Of a DNA stretch of 64,000 nucleotides, positions 17,662-25,610 are shown in pieces; the stretch's first letter is position 1; every line of letters starts with the position of its first letter. Under the pieces are notes generated by a model, which did not search any database, was not told where the DNA came from, and saw nothing but the letters and a program-made list of their open reading frames with translations. The position numbers were made by a program, and so were the translations under genes. Origin of the DNA: Deferribacter desulfuricans SSM1 (lineage in GTDB: Bacteria; Chrysiogenota; Deferribacteres; Deferribacterales; Deferribacteraceae); contig NC_013939.1 of the NCBI RefSeq assembly GCF_000010985.1, forward strand, positions 2,075,501-2,139,500, read 5' to 3'.

Positions 17662-17815
17662 AGGCACAGGTCTTCTGGCTCGCCTTCATCCTACTCGCCC
17701 GCCTTCCCACCAAGCACCTAAATATATAAAATGCCTGGCAGTGGCTTAATGGGCTTTCGTCCAGCTCACAGCTGCGGGTACAGCGCCGGATTTTCACCGG
17801 ACTTCCCTTGTGCCT
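17662..17815 (-). promoter_or_regulatory. Cobalamin (adenosylcobalamin) riboswitch aptamer
   Basis: The minus-strand RNA has the classic B12-element order. A P1 stem pairs AGGCACA with TGTGCCT (17815-17809 with 17668-17662). GGGAAG and CCGGTGAAAATCCGGC come next, followed by CTGTACCCGCAGCTGTGA. The B12-box region around GCGAGCCAGAAGACCTG closes the aptamer. It lies about 100 nt upstream of the cbiA start and heads the 22-gene operon, so cobalamin should repress the whole cluster. Confidence 0.96.
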
Positions 17816-17821
17816 AATAAA

Positions 17822-17850
17822 CCAATACCCGAATAAAAAATTTTTTTCAA
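17822..17850 (-). promoter_or_regulatory. Candidate sigma70-type promoter of the cobalamin operon
   Basis: Reading the minus strand, TTGAAA (17850-17845) is followed by a 17-nt spacer and TATTGG (17827-17822). The predicted start falls at about 17816, right at the 5' base of riboswitch stem P1, which supports the assignment. The -10 is weak. Confidence 0.45.
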
Positions 17851-17858
17851 CAAATTCC

Positions 17859-17887
17859 TTGAAAATTAGAATTGTTTTAATTATCTT
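17859..17887 (+). promoter_or_regulatory. Candidate promoter of the ABC exporter; possibly leaderless transcript
   Basis: TTGAAA at 17859-17864, a 17-nt spacer and TATCTT at 17882-17887 fit a sigma70-type promoter. Only 7 nt separate the -10 from the ATG at 17895, and there is no Shine-Dalgarno sequence. Transcription would start at or within a base or two of the ATG. It lies back to back with the cobalamin operon promoter. Confidence 0.45.
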
Positions 17888-17894
17888 CATAAAA

Positions 17895-18746
17895 ATGCAA
17901 ATAAAAGTTATTGATCTCAAAAAAAAATATGGAAACATAACAGCCTTAAAAAATATCACTTTTACAATTGAAGATAAAACTATTACTGCACTTCTTGGAC
18001 CAAACGGAGCAGGTAAAACCACGACAATCAATATATTAACAGGTTTACTCAAACCTGATGAAGGGGAAATATTTTATGGCGATTTTAGTTTTCAAACTAA
18101 TAGCAAAAAAATTAAAAGTATAATAGGTGTAGTTCCCCAGCATAATAATATAGATAGAGATTTAACAGTTTACCAAAATTTGTTAGTTCACGCTATCTTA
18201 TTTGGACTTAAGAAAAATGAAATTAAAAACAGAATTGAAGAAATCTTGCATTTTACTGGATTGATTAATCATAAAAATAAAAAGGCTGGGAAATTATCGG
18301 GTGGAATGAAAAGGCGTCTTGTCATAGGAAGGGCTATTTTGCATAGACCAAAAATTTTATTTTTAGATGAACCTACTGTTGGGCTTGATCCTGCAACGAG
18401 AAGACATATTTGGGACTTTGTAAAAAACATAAATAAAAATTTTGGATGTACTGTGGTGTTAACAACACATTATATTGAAGAGGCTGAGCTCTTATCAGAT
18501 TATGTTTACTTTATTGATAAAGGTGAAATTATAAAATATGGTGAGCCGGAAAAATTAAAAAGTGAAATGGGTAAATATGTTTTAGAAATATTTAGTGGAG
18601 GAAAAACAATAGAAGAATATTTTGAATCAAAAACCGAGGCAATAGAAAGATTGAAGCAACATGAAGATGTTGATTTGGCAAAAATTAGAGATGTCAATCT
18701 TGAAGACGTCTATTTAAAATTAACTGGGAGAAAAATAGATATATGA
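17895..18746 (+). CDS. ABC-2 type exporter, ATP-binding protein
   Basis: Cytoplasmic ATPase of an efflux-type ABC transporter. Walker A GPNGAGKTTTIN is followed by the Q-loop in GVVPQHNN, the signature LSGGMKRRLVIGRA, Walker B ILFLDEPTVGLDP and the switch His in TTHYIEEAE. A C-terminal tail of about 90 residues resembles the DrrA/CcmA class. I start at the Met at 17895; the open frame upstream runs through the riboswitch region and encodes no family sequence. It overlaps the permease gene by 4 nt. The substrate is unknown. Nothing but proximity links it to cobalamin. Confidence 0.88.
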   Translation: MQIKVIDLKKKYGNITALKNITFTIEDKTITALLGPNGAGKTTTINILTGLLKPDEGEIFYGDFSFQTNSKKIKSIIGVVPQHNNIDRDLTVYQNLLVHAILFGLKKNEIKNRIEEILHFTGLINHKNKKAGKLSGGMKRRLVIGRAILHRPKILFLDEPTVGLDPATRRHIWDFVKNINKNFGCTVVLTTHYIEEAELLSDYVYFIDKGEIIKYGEPEKLKSEMGKYVLEIFSGGKTIEEYFESKTEAIERLKQHEDVDLAKIRDVNLEDVYLKLTGRKIDI

Positions 18747-19483
18747 TAAATGGGTTTTATGGTGTATATTTGAGAGAATTATTGGTTTTAAAATCAAGGT
18801 TTTGGAAAGTAATATTATCCAGTGCCATTTCTCCACTTTTATTTTTACTGGCTTTTGGGTATGGAGTAGGAAGGAATTCAGAGATAAACGGCTTTAGTTA
18901 TTTGTCATTTTTGCTGCCTGGTTTAATTACTATGAGTTCTATGAATCAAGCCTATAGTATTTCAACTGAAATTAACATTTCAAGATTTTATTTCAAAGTA
19001 TTTGATGAATTTTTACTTGCTCCAATTCCCAAGTGGCAAATTATATTGGGAGAAGTTTTTTATGGTATTACTAAAGGATTAATACCAGTTTTTATTGTTA
19101 TCTTTTATAGCCTTATAATAGGGGTTAAATTAAGCATAAATTTTTATTTTTTTATATCATTAATAATACATTTAATTGCATTTTCTTTACTTGGTTTTAT
19201 TATTGCATTAGTTGTAAAAAACCATGGAGACCAATTTAGTTTCAATACATTTATAATAACTCCTATGATTTTTTTGTCGGGAACATTTTATCCAGTGGAT
19301 AAGATGCCATCTATTATAAAATATATTGCACATATTTTCCCTTTAACATATTCTACGAAACTAATAAGAAGTTCTTTACTTTTAAAAACTATCTCTTTAA
19401 GTAATTTTTATATTTTATTATTTATAATAATTATTCTCTGTTTTCTAGCAAATATAATAGTGAATAAAATAGAAACAACGTAA
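18743..19483 (+). CDS. ABC-2 type exporter, permease protein
   Basis: 246-residue membrane protein with about six hydrophobic segments. YLSFLLPGLITMSSMNQAY and the C-terminal block GTFYPVDKMPSIIKYIAHIFPLTY are the ABC-2 transporter signature, seen in NodJ/DrrB-like permeases. It overlaps the ATPase gene and completes a minimal exporter. No third component follows. Drug, lipid-linked saccharide or small-molecule export are all possible; sequence does not decide. Confidence 0.85.
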   Translation: MINGFYGVYLRELLVLKSRFWKVILSSAISPLLFLLAFGYGVGRNSEINGFSYLSFLLPGLITMSSMNQAYSISTEINISRFYFKVFDEFLLAPIPKWQIILGEVFYGITKGLIPVFIVIFYSLIIGVKLSINFYFFISLIIHLIAFSLLGFIIALVVKNHGDQFSFNTFIITPMIFLSGTFYPVDKMPSIIKYIAHIFPLTYSTKLIRSSLLLKTISLSNFYILLFIIIILCFLANIIVNKIETT

Positions 19484-19613
19484 AATTTATTCTAAGATTA
19501 AGATATTGGAAGCATCAAAAGCCTTCTCCTACTAAAAAAAACAGTATCAAGTCCTAACTTAAAAAAAAAGCATGTGCATCTTATAGAACAGCCAAATTTT
19601 CTAAAACTAATAA

Positions 19614-19883
19614 TATTTAATAGCAGGAATTTCACCTAATTTTGTTGCACAACAAATGGGACATTCTGGTGTGAGAACTTTATTTGAGAAATATGCAAAA
19701 TTTATTAAAGAAAATGACCACAAAGAAGCTGAAAAACTATCAAAATATCTATCTTTAAAAAATCAAACTGTCAGAAAACTGTTAGAAACTAAAAATCTAG
19801 ACAACCAACCAATTGATAATATTATAAATATCTTAATGGAGCGGAGGGGAGTCGAACCCCCAACCCCTACAATGCCATTGTAG
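19614..19883 (+). pseudogene. C-terminal remnant of a phage-type tyrosine recombinase (integrase), reading into the tRNA gene
   Basis: The open frame from about 19614 reads AGISPNFVAQQMGHSGVRTLFEKYAKFI. This is the C-terminal end of a tyrosine recombinase, with the GHS motif whose His belongs to the catalytic set, and a frame position for the nucleophile Tyr in EKYAKF. The rest of the enzyme (Arg and His-x-x-Arg boxes) is missing, and the 130 nt upstream show only stops and A-runs. The frame then runs on to 19883 through the 3' half of the tRNA-Ala gene. This is the layout left by an element integrated at a tRNA 3' end and then deleted. Confidence 0.65.
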
Positions 19884-19909
19884 TGCTCTCCCAGCTGAGC
19901 TACCGCCCC
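19837..19909 (-). tRNA. tRNA-Ala (anticodon GGC)
   Basis: 73-nt cloverleaf on the minus strand. The acceptor arm is GGGGCGG/CCGCTCC with one G-U pair. The D arm contains GCTCAGCTGGGAGAGC, the anticodon stem is CTACA/TGTAG around loop ATGGCAT (anticodon GGC, 19876-19874), and the T loop contains TTCGACT. CCA is not encoded; the discriminator A is followed by TTA. It lies 40 nt downstream of dppF on the same strand. The integrase remnant lies against its 3' end. Confidence 0.95.
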
Positions 19910-19949
19910 ATATCTTTTTCTTTATAAAAATTAATTTGATTTAGCAAGA

Positions 19950-20906
19950 TTATTTTTGAAAAGGGCAGGCTGTAAAATGTGTTTCAGAAACCTTTATTAA
20001 CTCACCAGAGATTTCTTGGCACTCACTTTTTGCAAATGGGCATCTGGTATAAAATCTGCACCCCTTTGGGGGATTGATAGGGCTTGGAATTTCACCACTT
20101 AAAATTGTCCTATGCTCCTTCTTTTTACCTATCTCTGGAACTGCATCAAGTAAAGCTTTTGTATATGGATGCAAAGGATTGTTAAAAATATCGTCCACCG
20201 TACCTTTTTCCATTACTTTTCCAAGATACATAACAATTATTCTATCTGAAATATGTCTTACAACACCAAGATCGTGTGATATAAAAAGATATGTTAATTT
20301 GAACTCATTTTGTAAATCTATCAAAAGGTTTAAAACCTGAGATTGAATACTTACATCAAGAGCGCTCACCGGCTCATCACACACTATTAGCTCAGGATTT
20401 AATGTTAAAGCCCTAGCTATCCCTATCCTTTGTCTTTGACCACCTGAAAATTGATGTGGATACCTGTAATAATGCTCAGGTAGCAATCCAACTTTTTCCA
20501 TCAAATAAAACACTCTATCTTCAATCTCTTTTTTTGATAAATCAGTATTTAACACCAATGGTTCGGCTATAATATCACCCACTCGCCATCTTGGATTTAA
20601 AGAAGAATATGGATCTTGAAAAATAATCTGAACACTTTTTCTAAACTCTTTTAGCTCTTTTATACTTTTTTTAGCAATATCTTCATCTCTAAAAAGTATC
20701 CTCCCATCCGTAGGATCTTCAATCCTTAAAATTAATTTCCCTGTTGTAGATTTTCCACACCCTGATTCACCAACGACACTTAAAGTTTCCCCTTTACTTA
20801 TTACAAAGGATACATCATCAACAGCTTTTAAAATTGCCTTTTTATTAAGACCACCTTTTTTAACTTCGTAATATTTTTTTAAATTTTCTACTCTCAACAA
20901 TTCCAT
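19950..20906 (-). CDS. dppF: Peptide ABC importer ATPase (DppF/OppF type)
   Basis: Second ATPase of a dipeptide/oligopeptide importer. Walker A GESGCGKSTTGK, the family block FQDPYSSLNPRW, the signature FSGGQRQRIGIARAL, Walker B LIVCDEPVSALD and switch LFISHD are all present. The C-terminal oligopeptide-transporter extension has PPKGCRFYTRCPFAKSEC, whose cysteines may bind a 4Fe-4S cluster. It is the last gene of the dpp operon and shares a base with dppD. Confidence 0.93.
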   Translation of the reverse strand: MELLRVENLKKYYEVKKGGLNKKAILKAVDDVSFVISKGETLSVVGESGCGKSTTGKLILRIEDPTDGRILFRDEDIAKKSIKELKEFRKSVQIIFQDPYSSLNPRWRVGDIIAEPLVLNTDLSKKEIEDRVFYLMEKVGLLPEHYYRYPHQFSGGQRQRIGIARALTLNPELIVCDEPVSALDVSIQSQVLNLLIDLQNEFKLTYLFISHDLGVVRHISDRIIVMYLGKVMEKGTVDDIFNNPLHPYTKALLDAVPEIGKKKEHRTILSGEIPSPINPPKGCRFYTRCPFAKSECQEISGELIKVSETHFTACPFQK

Positions 20907-21880
20907 TAGTACAACCCTTCAGCCTTAAAGCACGCTACAAAATGTCCAGGTTCTATTTCCTTTAGCTCTGGTCTTTTCTCTTTGCACATTTTTGTTGCAC
21001 AAGGACATCTTGGCCAAAATGTACAACCTCTAGGCAAATCGTATAAGCTTGGAACATTACCTTTTATAGAGTAAAGTTTTGTTTTTCTATCCCCAGATGT
21101 CGTTGATGGGATAGATTTAATCAAACCTTCGGTATAAGGGTGAAACGGTTTATCAAATATTTTCTCTTTTGAGGCTTTTTCCACAACAAAGCCTGTATAC
21201 ATTACAGCCACATCATCGGCCATCTCATAAACAACACCAAGGTCATGTGTTATAAAAAGTATAGATGTATTCTTTTTTCTCTGTAACTCTTTCATCAAGC
21301 TTAAAACCTGAGCTTGAATTGTCACATCAAGCGCAGTAGTAGGCTCATCCGCTATCAATAACTCTGGCTCACAGGCCATAGCCATTGCAATCATTACCCT
21401 TTGCCTGAGCCCACCACTCAATTTAAACGGATAATCTTTCAATCTATCCTCTGCTGATGGTATCCCCACCAACTCTAAAGATTCTACAGCTTTTTTATGA
21501 ATCTCCTTTTTGCTTAAATGTGGCTGATGTATTTTCAAAACCTCTTTAATCTGATAACCCACTGTATAAGAAGGGTTAAGGGAAGTCATAGGCTCTTGAA
21601 AAATCATAGATATCTGCTTCCCTCTAATCTGCCTCATCTGTTTTTCTGAAAGCTCTACAAGGTTTACCCCATCTAATATTATTTCCCCTTCTGCAATCTT
21701 CCCAGGTTTATCAATCAATCTCATAATAGACATGGATGTTATACTTTTACCGCTACCTGATTCACCCACAAGACATAAGGTCTTACCATGATCTATATCA
21801 AAACTCACACCATTTACTGCTGTTATAACCCCTTTATCAGTCTCAAAGATTGTTTTTAAATTTCTTACACTAAGTAGCAT
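20906..21880 (-). CDS. dppD: Peptide ABC importer ATPase (DppD/OppD type)
   Basis: First ATPase of the importer. It has Walker A GESGSGKSITSMSIMRL, FQEPMTSLNPSYTVG, signature LSGGLRQRVMIAMA, Walker B LLIADEPTTALDVT and LFITHDLGVVYEMAD. The C-terminal extension has a Cys-rich peptide-transporter motif (PRGCTFWPRCPCATKMC). Length (324 aa) is usual. It abuts dppC without a gap. Confidence 0.93.
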   Translation of the reverse strand: MLLSVRNLKTIFETDKGVITAVNGVSFDIDHGKTLCLVGESGSGKSITSMSIMRLIDKPGKIAEGEIILDGVNLVELSEKQMRQIRGKQISMIFQEPMTSLNPSYTVGYQIKEVLKIHQPHLSKKEIHKKAVESLELVGIPSAEDRLKDYPFKLSGGLRQRVMIAMAMACEPELLIADEPTTALDVTIQAQVLSLMKELQRKKNTSILFITHDLGVVYEMADDVAVMYTGFVVEKASKEKIFDKPFHPYTEGLIKSIPSTTSGDRKTKLYSIKGNVPSLYDLPRGCTFWPRCPCATKMCKEKRPELKEIEPGHFVACFKAEGLY

Positions 21881-22750
21881 CTACCTATCCTTCTGTTTTG
21901 GATCTAATACATCCATCAAACCATCACCCACAAGGTTAAATCCAAGAACAGCCATAAAAATAGCAAGCCCAGGAAAAGTAATCATCCATGGAGCTCTCAT
22001 TATATACTGCAAAGAATCTGAAAGCATTGCTCCCCATTCTGGAGTTGGTGGCTGAGCACCAAGCCCCAAGAAACTTAATCCTGCTGCCTCTAAAACTGCC
22101 GAAGCAAACCCCATAGTCGATTGAACAATAATTGGAGCCATACAGTTTGGTAAAATAACTTTGAATATCAACCTCAAATCTGACGACCCATTTATCCTTG
22201 AGGCTACCACATACTCTTTCTCTTTTTCTTGTAATACAGAAGCTCTTACAATCCTTGCATAAGAAGGGATACCCACCACACCAATTGCTATCATTGCATT
22301 ATAAAGACTTGGCCCAAGCATGGATACAATAACTATTGCAAGTAAAATTGCAGGGATAGAAAACATTATATCAACAATCCTCATTATGACTGCATCAACC
22401 TTTTTACCATAATATCCCGCTACAGAACCCATGATTAAGCCAAAAAATAGTGAAATACCAACTGATATCACACCAATCATCAATGATATTCTTGCACCGT
22501 AAACTATTCTCGAAAACAGATCTCTTCCAAAATCATCAGTACCTAGAATATGAGGCCACTTACCCGCCTCTTCCCAAATTGGTGGGATTAACCTCATTCT
22601 TAAATCTTGAGCAGTTGGATCAAAAGGAGCAATTATCGGTGCAAATACTGCTAAAAGAATCAAAATTGATACAAGTACCAATCCAAATAAAGCTGATTTA
22701 TTTTTTTTAAATCTTAAAACATATTCTTTAAAAAGCGATTCCTTCATCAA
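21881..22750 (-). CDS. dppC: Peptide ABC importer permease (DppC/OppC type)
   Basis: Inner-membrane permease with an N-terminal cytoplasmic stretch and about six hydrophobic segments. HILGTDDFGRDLFSRIVYGARISL is split across a hallmark OppC block. The coupling (EAA) loop reads ASRINGSSDLRLIFKVILPN. LEAAGLSFLGLGAQPPTPEWGAML is the C-terminal family motif. Its start overlaps the dppB stop by 4 nt. Confidence 0.93.
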   Translation of the reverse strand: MMKESLFKEYVLRFKKNKSALFGLVLVSILILLAVFAPIIAPFDPTAQDLRMRLIPPIWEEAGKWPHILGTDDFGRDLFSRIVYGARISLMIGVISVGISLFFGLIMGSVAGYYGKKVDAVIMRIVDIMFSIPAILLAIVIVSMLGPSLYNAMIAIGVVGIPSYARIVRASVLQEKEKEYVVASRINGSSDLRLIFKVILPNCMAPIIVQSTMGFASAVLEAAGLSFLGLGAQPPTPEWGAMLSDSLQYIMRAPWMITFPGLAIFMAVLGFNLVGDGLMDVLDPKQKDR

Positions 22751-23751
22751 TCAAGCCTTACCTTTGGATTTATAAAAGCATAAATAATGTCCACTATCAA
22801 ATTAATAACAACAAAAATAACAGCAATTATCAATGTCGCACATTGAACGACAGGGAAATCTCTCTGATAAACAGCATTTACAAGCCATTTTCCAATACCT
22901 GGCCAGCTAAAAGTTGTCTCTGTAAGGATCGCACCAGCCAACAAAGTACCAAACATCAAGCCAACAATGGTTACCACAGGTATTGCAGCATTTCTAAACG
23001 CATGTATCATAATAACTCTAAATGACGAGCACCCCTTTGCTTTTGCAGTTTTTATATAATCCTCTTTTAACACATCAAGCATACTAGATCTTGTCATTCT
23101 GGCAATAAGTGCCATAGGGATTGTACCCAGAGCAAACCCAGGTAGGATTAAGTGCTTTAAAGCATCCCAAAACGCTTCATAATCTTTTGCTATCAAAGCA
23201 TCTATCAAATAAAAGCCAGTAACTTTATCTATGTAATATTCATAGGACAACCTACCTGATACTGGGAGCCATCCAAGCTTTACTGCAAAAAAGTAGATAA
23301 GCAGCAAACCTAACCAAAACACAGGCATAGAAACACCTGCAAGAGAACCCACCATACTTGTATAATCAAATATTGAATACCTTTTTACTGAAGCTATAAT
23401 ACCTGCAAATATCCCTATTATTATTGCAAAAAGCATACTAACTACTGTCAACTCAACAGTAGCAGGGAATCTATCCCAAAATTCCACAATTACATCTTGC
23501 CTACTCTTAATAGACTTTCCAAAATCCCCTTTGACAGCTTTTTTAACAAAAATGAGATACTGAACATACAACGGTTTATCCAAACCCAAATCTTTTCTAA
23601 GCTTTTCAACAGATTCTTTACTTGCATGCTCACCAAGCATAACAAGAGCAGGATCGCCAGGTGCAAGATGAACCATAGCAAAAACAAGTATCGAAACACC
23701 AAATATTGTAGGAATTGTCCAAAGTAGCCTTTTAAGTATATAAACAAGCAT
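22747..23751 (-). CDS. dppB: Peptide ABC importer permease (DppB/OppB type)
   Basis: Permease of 334 aa with about six hydrophobic segments. The N-terminal FGVSILVFAMVHLAPGDPA is the OppB/DppB start motif. TAKAKGCSSFRVIMIHAFRNAAIP contains the EAA coupling loop, and ETTFSWPGIGKWLV is the C-terminal motif. About 120 nt with a strong hairpin separate it from dppA, so its expression may be lower than that of dppA. Confidence 0.93.
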   Translation of the reverse strand: MLVYILKRLLWTIPTIFGVSILVFAMVHLAPGDPALVMLGEHASKESVEKLRKDLGLDKPLYVQYLIFVKKAVKGDFGKSIKSRQDVIVEFWDRFPATVELTVVSMLFAIIIGIFAGIIASVKRYSIFDYTSMVGSLAGVSMPVFWLGLLLIYFFAVKLGWLPVSGRLSYEYYIDKVTGFYLIDALIAKDYEAFWDALKHLILPGFALGTIPMALIARMTRSSMLDVLKEDYIKTAKAKGCSSFRVIMIHAFRNAAIPVVTIVGLMFGTLLAGAILTETTFSWPGIGKWLVNAVYQRDFPVVQCATLIIAVIFVVINLIVDIIYAFINPKVRLD

Positions 23752-23845
23752 GTTTATCCCTTTTAAACTAAAAGCGGCCTAACTATAGCTTAGAAAACCT
23801 AAATGTCAAGGATTTTTACTAAAAATATTGTTTATTAATACTAAA

Positions 23846-23867
23846 ATGGGAGGCTTATGCCTCCCAT
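23846..23867 (-). terminator. Intercistronic hairpin between dppA and dppB
   Basis: A perfect 9-bp stem (ATGGGAGGC with GCCTCCCAT, loop TTAT) lies just after dppA on the minus strand. A short T-run (TTTTAG) follows. It may act as a partial terminator or an mRNA 3' stabiliser. Either would favour dppA over dppBCDF, as is common for binding-protein genes. Confidence 0.6.
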
Positions 23868-23872
23868 AATAA

Positions 23873-25474
23873 TTACTTTTCAAGCCAAACTTTATGAAAT
23901 CTTCTTTTACCTACTGGATCAAGTTTAAATCCCATTACATTCTTTCTCATTGGCTCAACAACTATAGAGTGAGCAATTGGAACCCATGGTACATCTTTAT
24001 GAAATACTTCCTGTGCTTTTCTGTAAAGCTCAGCTCTTTTCTCTTTATCTGTGATAACTTTTGCTTCTTCTACCAATTTATCAAACTCTTTACTTTTATA
24101 AAACGCAATATTCTGTGCAGGTTTTACCGCAGCCTTTGAACTAAGTAATACATAAAGGAAGTTATCAGGATCACCATTATCACCAGTCCAACCAAGAAGA
24201 GCCATAGAATGCTCACCATATTTAGTTTTTTGTAAATATGTACCCCAATCATAAGATACGATTTTTGCCTTTATCCCCACTTTTGCAAGGTCAGCCTGAA
24301 TAGCCTCAGCTACTTTTCTACCGTTTGGCATATATGGCCTTGGCACAGGCATAGCCCATATATCTGTTTCAAAACCGTTTGGATAACCAGCTTTTTTTAG
24401 CAACTCTTTCGCTTTTGCAGGGTTATATTCATAATCTTTAATATCATCATTGTAAGACCACATTGTTGGTGGAATAGGGTTCTTAGCTGGAACACCAAAA
24501 CCCGCATAAACAGCTTTTACTATCTCTTTTTTATTGATTGCATAATAAATCGCTTTTCTAACAAGAGGGTTATCAAAAGGTTTCTTTTCTGTATTCATTG
24601 CAAGATAACCTACATTTAACCCTTCCTGTTTAACAATCTTTATATTTGGATTTTTCTCCAAATCAGCAACCTCTTCAGGATTTGGGAAATCCATTATATG
24701 GATCTGCCCTGTTTTAAGCTCTGCAGCTCTAACAGAGTTGTTTGGAATAACTTTCAATATCAATCTATCGATATAAGGCCTTCCTGCCCAATACTCTTTA
24801 TTTGCTTTAAAGATGATTCTGTCATCTTTTATCCATTTTACAAATACAAAAGGCCCTGTACCAACAGGAAATCTACCGATATCTTCAGGATGACCTTCTT
24901 TCAAGAGTTTATCAGCATACTTTTTACAAAGGATAGAAGCAAAATCCATTGCAAGGTTTGCTATAAAAGGTGCTTCAGGTTTTTTCAAGATAAATTTTAC
25001 AGTGTATTTATCAACTTTAACAATATCTTTTACAATATTGCTCATATCCATTGCTTGCCAGTATTCAAAAGCACCACCTACCTTATGGTAAGGATGATTT
25101 GGATCCATCTGTCTCTTTAAAGAAAAGATCACATCATCAGCTGTAAACTCCACATCTTCATTAAAATATTTGGTTTTATGAAACTTAACCCCTTTTCTAA
25201 GATGAAATGTGTACTCCAACCCATCTTTACTTACTTCCCAGCTTTCTGCTAACGCTGGTTCAATCTCTGTAGTACCATATTTAAACTGTACTAAGTTGTC
25301 ATAGATTTGAGTTGTTGCATAAAAAGTTTCCCCATCAGTAGCATGTGATGGGTCCATCGTAACAGAATCACCACCTCTACCAAAAACAAGAGTTCCTCCA
25401 TATCTTGGAGCAGCAAACAGTAATGTTGAAAATAGTAACAACATTACGCTTACAAATAATAACAGCTTTCTCAT
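23873..25474 (-). CDS. dppA: Periplasmic peptide-binding protein (DppA/OppA family)
   Basis: Extracytoplasmic solute-binding protein family 5, 533 aa. Residues 1-21 are a Sec signal peptide ending LLFAA. LVFGRGGDSVTMDPSHATDG, VEFTADDVIFSLKRQMDP and the VRKAIYYAINKKEIV block are family hallmarks. A very good AGGAGG precedes the ATG. It is the promoter-proximal gene of the dpp cluster. Substrate range (di- or oligopeptides, possibly heme or nickel) cannot be fixed from sequence; peptides fit the nearby pepA. Confidence 0.92.
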   Translation of the reverse strand: MRKLLLFVSVMLLLFSTLLFAAPRYGGTLVFGRGGDSVTMDPSHATDGETFYATTQIYDNLVQFKYGTTEIEPALAESWEVSKDGLEYTFHLRKGVKFHKTKYFNEDVEFTADDVIFSLKRQMDPNHPYHKVGGAFEYWQAMDMSNIVKDIVKVDKYTVKFILKKPEAPFIANLAMDFASILCKKYADKLLKEGHPEDIGRFPVGTGPFVFVKWIKDDRIIFKANKEYWAGRPYIDRLILKVIPNNSVRAAELKTGQIHIMDFPNPEEVADLEKNPNIKIVKQEGLNVGYLAMNTEKKPFDNPLVRKAIYYAINKKEIVKAVYAGFGVPAKNPIPPTMWSYNDDIKDYEYNPAKAKELLKKAGYPNGFETDIWAMPVPRPYMPNGRKVAEAIQADLAKVGIKAKIVSYDWGTYLQKTKYGEHSMALLGWTGDNGDPDNFLYVLLSSKAAVKPAQNIAFYKSKEFDKLVEEAKVITDKEKRAELYRKAQEVFHKDVPWVPIAHSIVVEPMRKNVMGFKLDPVGKRRFHKVWLEK

Positions 25475-25505
25475 AATTCCTCCTTTTTAGATTTTTACGA
25501 GCAAC

Positions 25506-25533
25506 AGAATATCACAAACGATTTAAATTTCAA
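25506..25533 (-). promoter_or_regulatory. Candidate promoter of the dpp operon
   Basis: On the minus strand, TTGAAA (25533-25528), a 16-nt spacer and TATTCT (25511-25506) precede the dppA ATG by about 30 nt, with AGGAGG in between. The match to a sigma70 consensus is fair. Confidence 0.4.
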
Positions 25534-25581
25534 GAAAAATAAAATGGTGTTTAAATTATATAAATTTTGTTCAATTAAATC

Positions 25582-25608
25582 AAAAAAAGGGCTAAATAGC
25601 CCCTTTTT
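25582..25608 (-). terminator. Rho-independent terminator after proS
   Basis: The stem GGGGCT/AGCCC with a 4-nt loop is flanked by an A-run on one side and a T-run on the other. It lies 3 nt past the proS stop codon. On the minus strand the T-run has seven Ts. Confidence 0.85.
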
Positions 25609-25610
25609 AC

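Noticed and set aside
17642-18052. A 136-codon minus-strand open frame across the riboswitch
   Set aside because: It covers the structured aptamer and the start of the divergent ABC gene, and its sequence resembles no protein family. It is a shadow of the RNA element.
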